In this document: positions 13,464 to 20,322 of the stretch, piece by piece | Numbering within the stretch: position 1 is the stretch's first letter | How the letters are laid out: every line of letters begins with the position of its first letter | Assembly: GCF_000497445.1 (NCBI RefSeq) | Contig: NZ_CM002286.1 | Coordinates: 1 to 22,263, forward strand | Direction of reading: 5' to 3' | From: Streptomyces roseochromogenus subsp. oscitans DS 12.976 | GTDB taxonomy: Bacteria; Actinomycetota; Actinomycetes; Streptomycetales; Streptomycetaceae | DNA: 22,263 nucleotides | Made by a program: the position numbers and the translations under genes | The notes under the pieces: generated by a model | Told to the model about the DNA's origin: nothing | Databases searched by the model: none | The model's input: the letters and a program-made list of their open reading frames with translations, nothing else

Positions 13464-13892
13464 TCACAGGGAGTCGGCTGCCAGGTTCGCCAGCTCGATG
13501 CGCTCGTGGAGCTGCTCGTAGGTGTGGATGCGCCAGTGCCATTGGCCGTTCTCGTATTCGGCGCGTACGTACAGCGGCTCCTCGTCGCCCACCTGGCGGG
13601 CCTGGCTGAGGGCGAGGGTCAAGTCGAGGTGGAAGAGCGGCGGCAGCTCTGGCACGGCCTCCTCTCCAGTGCGCTCGGTATGGTTGACCAGCACCGTCGA
13701 GGCGCCGCGGCCGTCCATTCCGGGGCTGGTGACCAGGGCGACGACGGCGCTGCCGAGGTCGTCGCGCGTTTGGAGGAAGACCGTGCGGATGTCCTCGGCC
13801 CTGATCAGAGAAATGGCGACACTCCGCCGGCGGTTTCCGGCTGTCTGCCAGGCGTCCGTGTTGTGGGTGGCCACCCACACTTCACCGGCCAC
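13464..13892 (-). CDS. hypothetical protein
   Basis: A 142-residue protein on the minus strand, starting at GTG 13892 with GAGGGG upstream. Strand-rich N-terminal half (VWVATHNTDAWQTAGNRRR, VFLQTRDDLGSAVVALVTSP) and a C-terminal part with aromatic residues (YVRAEYENGQWHWRIHTYEQLHERI). Not recognised; no signal or membrane segment. It runs divergently from the type IV secretion operon and could regulate it or act in transfer, but the only evidence is position. The frame is open far upstream, and see the finding on a possible longer form. Confidence 0.72.
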   Translation of the reverse strand: MAGEVWVATHNTDAWQTAGNRRRSVAISLIRAEDIRTVFLQTRDDLGSAVVALVTSPGMDGRGASTVLVNHTERTGEEAVPELPPLFHLDLTLALSQARQVGDEEPLYVRAEYENGQWHWRIHTYEQLHERIELANLAADSL

Positions 13893-14402
13893 AGCAAATC
13901 CCCTCTCTGCGATGAGACTTGAGACGACCCTATCCGTCCGATGATGCGTGCCGTCCTTCTGAACGGAGGCCTGGCTACCGGCACGAGGGTCTGACCGGCC
14001 CTCCGGGACGGGCTGCGCCCGAGCGGGCTCGGGTACTCGGACATCGCGGCCGTGGAGGTCGGCATCGACGAGCTCGGCGTGGGCCTGGGCATAGTGGTCG
14101 GTGACCGGGATGGCGCCTCCTGCTGACGCTTCATACCCGCGGCCGGTGTCGGACTCTGCGTTTGGGTATGCCGCGGGCCAGTCTCTCGAGCCGCGCAGGA
14201 AAGATGCCCCGATGCAGGTGGCTCCCTGACTTCGTGCTCCCTTGCGGATGCCCCGGGGCGGGTGTGGATACCCCGTGCCGGCGACTCCGGTGATTCTGCG
14301 GATACCCCTGTGTGACCTGCGACATTTCCCGTTCCTGGGCAAGCGGTTGGGCAAGGAGTGGTGGCGATGGTGCACGGCAGTTGATCCGAGAGGAGCCCTG
14401 CC
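13893..14402. promoter_or_regulatory. divergent regulatory region of the transfer operon
   Basis: About 510 bp between the leftward gene and the sigma-like gene. It contains three direct copies of GGATRCCCC (14246-14254, 14266-14274, 14300-14308) and, further left, CATACCCGCGG (near 14132) and GGGTATGCCGCGG (near 14164) in inverted orientation. These may be binding sites of a regulator of the transfer operon. No -35/-10 pair could be assigned with confidence. The leftward strand of 13893-14115 has coding-like codon use. Confidence 0.4.
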
Positions 14403-15236
14403 GTGGACGCCGCGTGGGACGTGAGTGTGTTCAGCCGCCTGAACATCGAGTGGGAATGGGTGTGCGCCCAGAACGGCAACGCGCAGCGTGTCCGCGGCTG
14501 GCTGGTGGGCGCTGGTGTTCTCGATGCCGCCGAGGCGCCGGAGGATCTCGGCGCGCTCCTGGACGTGCTGGAGGAACGGTCGCGCCGGGAGGGCCACCCG
14601 TTCTCGGACGTGTGGCTGGGCCTGCTCCTCCAGCGCGCCGGCGAGGGTGAGGAACTGGCCGCACGTGTAGTGGTGCAGGCCATGCTGCCGGCCGCGGTGC
14701 GGATGGCAGCCCGCTCGGTGCGGACGGGCGAGGAGTTCAGCGAGATCTACCAGGTCGTGGCCGCTGCCCTGTGGCAGGCAGTGCGCTCGTATCCGGCCCA
14801 GCGGGCGGCATGGCAGGTGGCGCGCCATCTGCGGCTGGAGATGTGGCATCACACGTCGCGGGATCTCAAGCGGGAGTTCGCCTCCTCGGGCGCTCCGCTG
14901 GACGAACGAATGGCGGCGGGGCTGACCGCTGACTGCGACCCGGTCGCCGAGGCGCACGCGGGCCTGCTGGAGGCCGCGGCGGCCGAGGCCGGTCTGGTCG
15001 GCGGAGTCGACAGGGCGCGCGGGGAGCTGGTCGAGCTGCTGGTGTGGGCGCTGGATCAGAAGGTGCTCACCCGCGATGCGGCGGCGGCGATCGCGGACCA
15101 CTACCGCGAGGACGGGCCGGACGACCGTACGGCGGCGCGGACGGCCGGGATGAGCCCGGCGGCCGTGCGACAGCGGCGCAGCAGGGCCGTGCGGCAGTTG
15201 CGTGACGCGGCCCCCCGGTGGGCGGTGGCGGCGTGA
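14403..15236 (+). CDS. sigma factor-like regulator heading the transfer operon
   Basis: A 277-residue protein starting at GTG 14403, with GAGAGGAG upstream. Residues about 85-156 resemble sigma-70 region 2 (LPAAVRMAARSVRTGEEF, then AALWQAVRSYP, RHLRLEMW). Residues about 206-267 resemble region 4, ending in the helix-turn-helix DRTAARTAGMSPAAVRQRRS. Such divergent sigma-like proteins are common on Streptomyces plasmids. As first gene of the operon it may direct RNA polymerase to transfer genes or act as a plain DNA-binding activator. True sigma activity is not certain, as region 2.4 is diverged. Confidence 0.75.
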   Translation: MDAAWDVSVFSRLNIEWEWVCAQNGNAQRVRGWLVGAGVLDAAEAPEDLGALLDVLEERSRREGHPFSDVWLGLLLQRAGEGEELAARVVVQAMLPAAVRMAARSVRTGEEFSEIYQVVAAALWQAVRSYPAQRAAWQVARHLRLEMWHHTSRDLKREFASSGAPLDERMAAGLTADCDPVAEAHAGLLEAAAAEAGLVGGVDRARGELVELLVWALDQKVLTRDAAAAIADHYREDGPDDRTAARTAGMSPAAVRQRRSRAVRQLRDAAPRWAVAA

Positions 15237-15364
15237 ACCGGGCTGGGTTTTCGCAAAGTTCGGGCCGCCCTGTCACATCGGGCGGGCGGCGGCTCCCCTT
15301 CCTTGCGCGTACGGGCGTGGTGCCCGTGGGCGTGGTCGGTGCTGGGAGAGGAGCGGCGAAGCCG

Positions 15365-15709
15365 GTGGAGAGGGACCGACAGACACAAGGTATGGACGGC
15401 GGTGTGCCGCTGGGGACGCAGGAGGAGCGGCTGCGGCAGCTGGCGGCGATCCGCCGGCGGGCCACGAGGGTGGCCGTTGCGCTGGTGCGGGAGCCGTTCT
15501 CGGCCTCCACGCACGAGCAGATGCGGGCGTTTGTAGCCGAGGACGCCGACGAGGCGCTCGCGCTGGCCCAGGAACTGGTCGCGCTGCCGGAGGACGTGCT
15601 GCGGGGGTGGATGGACCGGCTGTGCCGCGACGGCCGTCGGGGCGAGGATCCGCGCCGTTCCGGGACGGCTGGCGGCTGGGTCGCTGGTGGTGAGGGGGCT
15701 GCCGGATGA
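15365..15709 (+). CDS. hypothetical protein in transfer operon
   Basis: A 114-residue helical, charged protein. I chose GTG 15365 because AGGAG (15349-15353) stands 11 nt upstream; ATG 15392 is an alternative with a poorly spaced AAGG, and the frame is open back to 15218. The core (EERLRQLAAIRRRATRVAVALV, HEQMRAFVAEDADEALALAQ) is probably two or three helices. No family recognised. Its stop overlaps the next start (ATGA at 15706-15709), so it belongs to the transfer operon. Confidence 0.65.
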   Translation: MERDRQTQGMDGGVPLGTQEERLRQLAAIRRRATRVAVALVREPFSASTHEQMRAFVAEDADEALALAQELVALPEDVLRGWMDRLCRDGRRGEDPRRSGTAGGWVAGGEGAAG

Positions 15710-16770
15710 AGGCGTGGCGCAGGCCGTCCAGTGAGGCGGACCAGGAGGGGTGGGACCAGGTCCCCGAGGAGTACACCGCCGAGGAGGAGTCGGGCGGGGA
15801 GCAGGGCGGGTGGGTGACGGTGTCCCCGGGTGCCGTGGCCAACGTGAGTGCGGTGCTGCGGTGGGGTGCGTGGCTGCTGCTGATTGCCGGTCCGCTGCTG
15901 GCGGTGGCCGCGTTCCTGCGCCCCGTCGCCGCCGTGGGGGCACCGGCGCCGGCGCCGAAGTCCTCGGTGGTGGTGCGGGATACGTCGGGTCCGGCCGGGT
16001 TCGCGCAGCTGTATGTGGCCGCGTACGTGGAGGCCGGCAAGGGCACTGAGGCCTCCCTTGCGCCGTACTACCCGCTGATGCGCGACATCTCGCTCCAGGC
16101 GGAGCCCGGCGCGCAGCACGTTGACCGTCTGGCGGCGGTGCGGGTGACGCAGGCATCACCGGGCTACTGGTCGGTGACCGTGGCCGCCCTGATCACCCCC
16201 TCGTCGAAGACTGGGGCCGCCTCCGACAAGACGCAGGGCGGCAGCCAGGACGAGGCCGGTGCCGGTCCTGTCCTGCGCTACTTCCAGGTTCCCGTCAAGA
16301 CAGCCGGGACCGGTGGTGGGTATGAGGCTGCCGCGCTGCCCGCCGAGGTCGCCGCCCCGGCCACGGGCGGCGAGGCGCCGCAGCTCGACTACGGAGCGCC
16401 GGTTCCGGCGGACACGCATGACCCGGCGGTGGCGACGATCAGCGAGTTCCTGGCCGCCTATTTGACCGGCGGCGGGGAGCTGGACCGCTACCTGTCCCCC
16501 GGCACCTCGCTGGTCGCGGTCTCGCCGGCCCCGTACACGAAGGTTTCGGTCACGCAGCTCGCCGAGCAGGGCGGCGACTTCGCCGCGAACGCACCGGTCA
16601 CCGAAGGGGCGCGGCGCGAGCTGCTCGTCGACGTCGCCGCGACCGGCACTGACGGCCAGGTGCGGCCCCTGACGTATGCCCTCGCGCTCAAGGCGCGCGC
16701 CGGGCGCTGGGAGATCGCCGCCGTGGATGCGGCCCCCCGGCTGAACACCACGAAGGAGAACCAGCAGTGA
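15706..16770 (+). CDS. TcpC-like conjugal transfer protein (VirB8-like)
   Basis: A 354-residue protein with an acidic cytoplasmic N-terminus (1-45), one membrane span at about 50-71 (LRWGAWLLLIAGPLLAVAAF) and a large external domain. This layout, and the two NTF2-like halves implied by repeats of FAQLYVAAYVEA (about 103) and ISEFLAAYLTGG (about 246), are those of the TcpC/Tn916 Orf13 family, a VirB8-like core component of Gram-positive type IV secretion systems. It would sit in the membrane and tie the other subunits together. Starts overlap on both sides (ATGA at its start, GTGA at its end), showing tight translational coupling. Confidence 0.8.
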   Translation: MKAWRRPSSEADQEGWDQVPEEYTAEEESGGEQGGWVTVSPGAVANVSAVLRWGAWLLLIAGPLLAVAAFLRPVAAVGAPAPAPKSSVVVRDTSGPAGFAQLYVAAYVEAGKGTEASLAPYYPLMRDISLQAEPGAQHVDRLAAVRVTQASPGYWSVTVAALITPSSKTGAASDKTQGGSQDEAGAGPVLRYFQVPVKTAGTGGGYEAAALPAEVAAPATGGEAPQLDYGAPVPADTHDPAVATISEFLAAYLTGGGELDRYLSPGTSLVAVSPAPYTKVSVTQLAEQGGDFAANAPVTEGARRELLVDVAATGTDGQVRPLTYALALKARAGRWEIAAVDAAPRLNTTKENQQ

Positions 16771-17072
16771 GCAACGTCGTGATGGCCGTGGACACCCTGA
16801 CCAACGTCAAGCTGATCGGTGCGGACGTCAAGGACATCTTGATCAACACCGTCGTGCCGATCCTGGGGATCTGGTTCGTGGCGAGGACCTGGAAGGAGAG
16901 CGGGTCACCGCTCAAGACGTTCGTCGCTCTCATCGCCGCCGGAGCGATCTGGTGGGGCGTTTTGAACATGACGCTCCTGCGTGACCAGACCGGTGAGACC
17001 TGGAACCACAACGGCACCAAGGCGGCCGCTCTGGTCACCGCCCCTGTCGCCACCGGTGGTGAAGGCCGGTGA
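16767..17072 (+). CDS. small two-span membrane protein of the transfer system
   Basis: A 101-residue protein starting at GTG 16767, overlapping the preceding stop by four bases. Two hydrophobic spans, about residues 22-40 (KDILINTVVPILGIWFVAR) and 51-70 (TFVALIAAGAIWWGVLNMTL), joined by a short basic loop. The position between TcpC and the VirB3-like protein and the size fit the small membrane subunits (TcpD- or VirB2-like) of Gram-positive conjugation systems. Assignment to a named subunit is by position only. Confidence 0.7.
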   Translation: MSNVVMAVDTLTNVKLIGADVKDILINTVVPILGIWFVARTWKESGSPLKTFVALIAAGAIWWGVLNMTLLRDQTGETWNHNGTKAAALVTAPVATGGEGR

Positions 17073-17728
17073 GCACGCCCGAGACGACAACGCCTGCGGG
17101 TGGTGCGGACACCCTGGTGGGCCGCTGCTACACCAAGGCGCGCCGCCACCCGCTGGTGATCGGGCGGTGGCCGGGCGGTGGCGTGCTGTGGGGCGGGCCT
17201 TACTCCGTGCCGCAACTGATCGTCATGGTGGGCTCGTTCGTCGCTCTGATCCTCTTCAGGCCCGTCTGGGCGCACTTCGGGGTCGTGCTGAACGTGATGT
17301 TCGCCTTCGCGGTGCCCTACGCCCTGGGGTGGACGGTACGCCGGCTGACCGTGGACGGCCGCAATCCGCTCGCGGCCGCCGCAAGCGTTCTGGCACTGCT
17401 GACCGCACCTTCCGCCGGCCGGCTCGGCGGACGACCGCTGAAGGCGCTGAACCGGGCCCGCCCGGTGCGCGGCGTGTGCACCGTCACCTGGCAGGAGCCT
17501 GCTGCCAACCGCCGGTCCCTCGTCGTCGGCCGGGCGGGCGACACGAGGGCGTTCGTGGGCGAGCTAGGGGCCGGAAAGACCCGGCGTGCTGCGCCCCTGG
17601 CGCCTCAGGGGGCCGGGAGCGCGGCGCCGGAGGTGGGGGTGGCGCGGCCGCGGGTGCTGTCCGGGGTGGGCGCGCTCATCGCGGCGCGGGCCGCAGCCGG
17701 CAGTGGACACGAGATCGAGAAGGGCTGA
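17069..17728 (+). CDS. TcpE/VirB3-like membrane protein with a P-loop-like tail
   Basis: A 219-residue protein, GTG 17069 overlapping the previous stop by four bases. Two spans at about residues 47-66 and 71-90 followed by RRLTVDGRNP are as in TcpE (Tn916 Orf17) and VirB3-like proteins, which lie next to VirB4 and help seat it at the membrane. Unusually, residues 162-171 (FVGELGAGKT) match the Walker A segment of the following VirB4 (FLGELGAGKS). The remainder of an ATPase domain is absent and the C-terminus is Ala/Gly-rich. The tail may be a leftover of a duplicated VirB4 piece or a chance match. Confidence 0.72.
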   Translation: MSTPETTTPAGGADTLVGRCYTKARRHPLVIGRWPGGGVLWGGPYSVPQLIVMVGSFVALILFRPVWAHFGVVLNVMFAFAVPYALGWTVRRLTVDGRNPLAAAASVLALLTAPSAGRLGGRPLKALNRARPVRGVCTVTWQEPAANRRSLVVGRAGDTRAFVGELGAGKTRRAAPLAPQGAGSAAPEVGVARPRVLSGVGALIAARAAAGSGHEIEKG

Positions 17729-17736
17729 GTTCAGCG

Positions 17737-20322
17737 ATGCAGATTCCGGTGCGGCACCTGAGCGGGAACGTGCTGTGGACCGTCCACGGCCAGACCTGGG
17801 CCATCTGGCGGGTCGAGGGCGAGGGCCAGGCGCACGTGTCGCGCCGGGCGAAGATGCAGCGGCTCGCCCTCATCGAGTCGCTGGTGAAGTCGTTGCACGG
17901 GGAGGCGATGCTGCTGAGCCTGTGCCCGCAGGTCAACCCGGCCACCGTAGTGGAACGGATGATCTCCGGGATCGACATCGACGCTTCGCTGGCGTACGAG
18001 CAGGTGGCGCACCGCACGCTGGACCAGCTCGAGCAGCTGGAGCTGACCGGGCGGACCGACTGGCTGGCTGTTCCGCTGCCCACCTCGCGGCGCCAGGCCG
18101 TCGCCGATGCGATCAGCGCGGCACGGTGTGAAGTCGCCCTGCAGCTGGGCCTGCTGCCTGCGGCGGTCTCGGTGCGCGAGGAACTTGCGCGGCTGACCCA
18201 GGCGGCGGACCTGGCGGCGTCGTGGCCGTCGCAGCTGCGGCTGCGGCCGGCCACCGAGGCGGAGATCCTGTGGATGTACGGGCACGCCACGCGCCGCGGG
18301 CTGATCGAACCGATGCTGCCGGACCCCGGCCAGCAGCAGGTGCGCGGCCGTGGCCGCGGTGCGGCCGCGCTCGGCCAGGCGGTGCTTGTCGAGGGTGGCC
18401 ACCGCATCGCCCACGACAGCGATGACGAAGGCGGCGCTGCGGCGGGGCGGGGGCGCCGCAGGCGGCAGTCTCGTACGGGGCAGCGGGCGGCGAACCCGTT
18501 CGCCCACCGGTGGCTGGAGGTGACCACCGAGTTCGGTCCCTCGTATCAGGCACTGCTGGCGCTCGCGGAGATGCCCGAGTCGTTCTCCTTCCCGGGCAGT
18601 GAGTTCCTCACCAGCCTCGACCAGTTCCCCTTCCCTGTGGACTGGGTGGTGCGCCTGGCCGTCGAGGACGGTGCCAGTGCAGAGGCCAAGTCGCGCCGCC
18701 AGGCCCGCGAACTGGCCGGCCAGTACAGCGAGTACGACGGCGAGATGGCCGGCGTGCCCGCCAGTGTGGACAAGGCCGCCGAGGGTCTGGCCGAGTACCG
18801 CGACCGGCTGACCTCCTCCAAGAGCGAGGTGGAGGTGAGGGCCATGGGCGCGTTCGCGGTCTGGGGCGGCACGCCGGAGGAGGCCGAACGCAGGGCGACG
18901 GAGCTGCAGAACTACTTCGCCGGCGGCGAGTACACCCTCGCCCGTCCGCGCGGCGAGCAGGAGAACCTCTGGTACGGGATGCTGCCCGGTGCCCGCACCC
19001 CGCGAGTGATGGCCCAGTACGCCCAGTTCCTCATCGCCCGCGACTTCGCCATGTCCGGGCCGTTCTCAGGCAGCTCGCTCGGCGACGACACCGGCCCGCT
19101 GTACGGGCTGCAGCTGGCCGGCGGCGGGATCCGCCCGGTCCACGTCGATTTCACCCGCGGCCCCCGCAAGAAGACCTCGGCCTCCGCCGCCTTCCTCGGC
19201 GAGCTGGGAGCCGGCAAGAGCTTCGCGATGAAGGCGGCCGTCTACTGGATCCTGGCCGGCGGCCGGCGCCAGGGCATCCCGGGCAGCCGGGGCCGCGCGG
19301 TGATCGTGGACCGCACACCGCAGCAGGAATGGGTGCGCTTCGCCTCCGCCTGCCCGGGCACCACCCAGGTCATCCACATCACCCGGGACGCGTCCGTGTC
19401 CCTGGATCCCTTGCGGCTGTTCGCGGGCAAGGAGGCCCAGCGGTTCACCGAGTCGTTTCTGACGCTGCTGCTGGGCATCTCACCGATGGAGGACGATGGC
19501 GCCGCGCTCAGCGAGGCGATCGAGACCGTCCTGGCCGGCCCGAACCCCTCGATGCGCGTGCTCGCCGAGGAACTCGCTACACGGGGGGCGGAGGACCCGG
19601 CATCCAAGTCGGTCGCCCGCCGGCTGATGGCGGTCAAGCGCAAAGACCTGGCACGCGCCCTGTTCGACGAGTCGCTGCCCGTCGTCGAAGCCGACTCGGC
19701 CGACACCGTCGTCTTCTCCGTCGCCTCGCTCACGCTGCCCAAGAAGCGGGAACTGGAAGGCGACCGGCTGGCCAAGCTGGAGTGGGAGAAGACCTTCGGC
19801 CGCGCCGTGATGTACCTGATCGCCGCCCTGTGCAGGAAGATCGCCTTCGAGCGGCGGGAAGAGTTCTGCACCGCGGTGTGGGACGAGACCTGGTGGCTGA
19901 CCTCCTCGCCCGAGGGCCTGGAGCTGTTGATCGAGCTGCTGCGCGACGGGCGCAAGCACAACGCCGGCGCGCTGCTGGGCTCGCATGACCCGTACGACTT
20001 CGGGATCAGCGACCCAGAACTCGGCACGATCGTGCGCGGCCTGCTCCCCAGGCGGCTGCTCTTCCGTCACACCGATGCGGTCCTGGCCCGCCGGAGCCTG
20101 GAGTTCCTCGGCCTGGATGCGAACGATGCCGACCTGGTCACCGAGGTCACCACCCACCTGTCCCCGATCAACGTCTCCGACGACGAACAGGCCGCGCGCG
20201 CCGGGGAGTGCCTGCACCGCGACCTGCTGGGCCGGATCGGCGGCATGCAGGTCCTCATCCCCAACGATCCGAAGGTGGCGGCCGTCATCCACTCCGACCC
20301 CGAGGCGGCGGTGGCGGCATGA
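17737..20322 (+). CDS. VirB4-like conjugation ATPase
   Basis: An 861-residue ATPase that powers type IV secretion. ATG 17737 lies 8 nt after the previous stop; the frame is open upstream, but that region is covered by the coupled upstream genes. The N-terminal half is the VirB4 assembly domain (HLSGNVLWTVHGQTWAIWRVEG, later LVKSLHGEAMLLSLCPQ). Walker A GELGAGKS is at about 488-495; Walker B TAVWDE at about 712-717 is followed by TWWL and by the motif RDGRKHNAGALLGSH typical of VirB4/TraC-like proteins. A Gly/Arg-rich low-complexity insert (about 205-255) interrupts the N-terminal domain. The equivalents in Gram-positive systems are TcpF and Tn916 Orf16. It should be cytoplasmic, attached to the membrane complex. 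Confidence 0.88.
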   Translation: MQIPVRHLSGNVLWTVHGQTWAIWRVEGEGQAHVSRRAKMQRLALIESLVKSLHGEAMLLSLCPQVNPATVVERMISGIDIDASLAYEQVAHRTLDQLEQLELTGRTDWLAVPLPTSRRQAVADAISAARCEVALQLGLLPAAVSVREELARLTQAADLAASWPSQLRLRPATEAEILWMYGHATRRGLIEPMLPDPGQQQVRGRGRGAAALGQAVLVEGGHRIAHDSDDEGGAAAGRGRRRRQSRTGQRAANPFAHRWLEVTTEFGPSYQALLALAEMPESFSFPGSEFLTSLDQFPFPVDWVVRLAVEDGASAEAKSRRQARELAGQYSEYDGEMAGVPASVDKAAEGLAEYRDRLTSSKSEVEVRAMGAFAVWGGTPEEAERRATELQNYFAGGEYTLARPRGEQENLWYGMLPGARTPRVMAQYAQFLIARDFAMSGPFSGSSLGDDTGPLYGLQLAGGGIRPVHVDFTRGPRKKTSASAAFLGELGAGKSFAMKAAVYWILAGGRRQGIPGSRGRAVIVDRTPQQEWVRFASACPGTTQVIHITRDASVSLDPLRLFAGKEAQRFTESFLTLLLGISPMEDDGAALSEAIETVLAGPNPSMRVLAEELATRGAEDPASKSVARRLMAVKRKDLARALFDESLPVVEADSADTVVFSVASLTLPKKRELEGDRLAKLEWEKTFGRAVMYLIAALCRKIAFERREEFCTAVWDETWWLTSSPEGLELLIELLRDGRKHNAGALLGSHDPYDFGISDPELGTIVRGLLPRRLLFRHTDAVLARRSLEFLGLDANDADLVTEVTTHLSPINVSDDEQAARAGECLHRDLLGRIGGMQVLIPNDPKVAAVIHSDPEAAVAA

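Noticed and set aside
13158..13922. Plus-strand frame running through the 12-bp array
   Set aside because: Most of it translates the tandem repeat (RRYP units) and then the antisense of the leftward gene; only the first part is coding-like and is treated separately.
13464..15101. Full-length minus-strand frame of 545 codons
   Set aside because: Its upstream two thirds are antisense to the sigma-like gene, which has its own start and recognisable regions; only the last 142 codons are supported as a gene.
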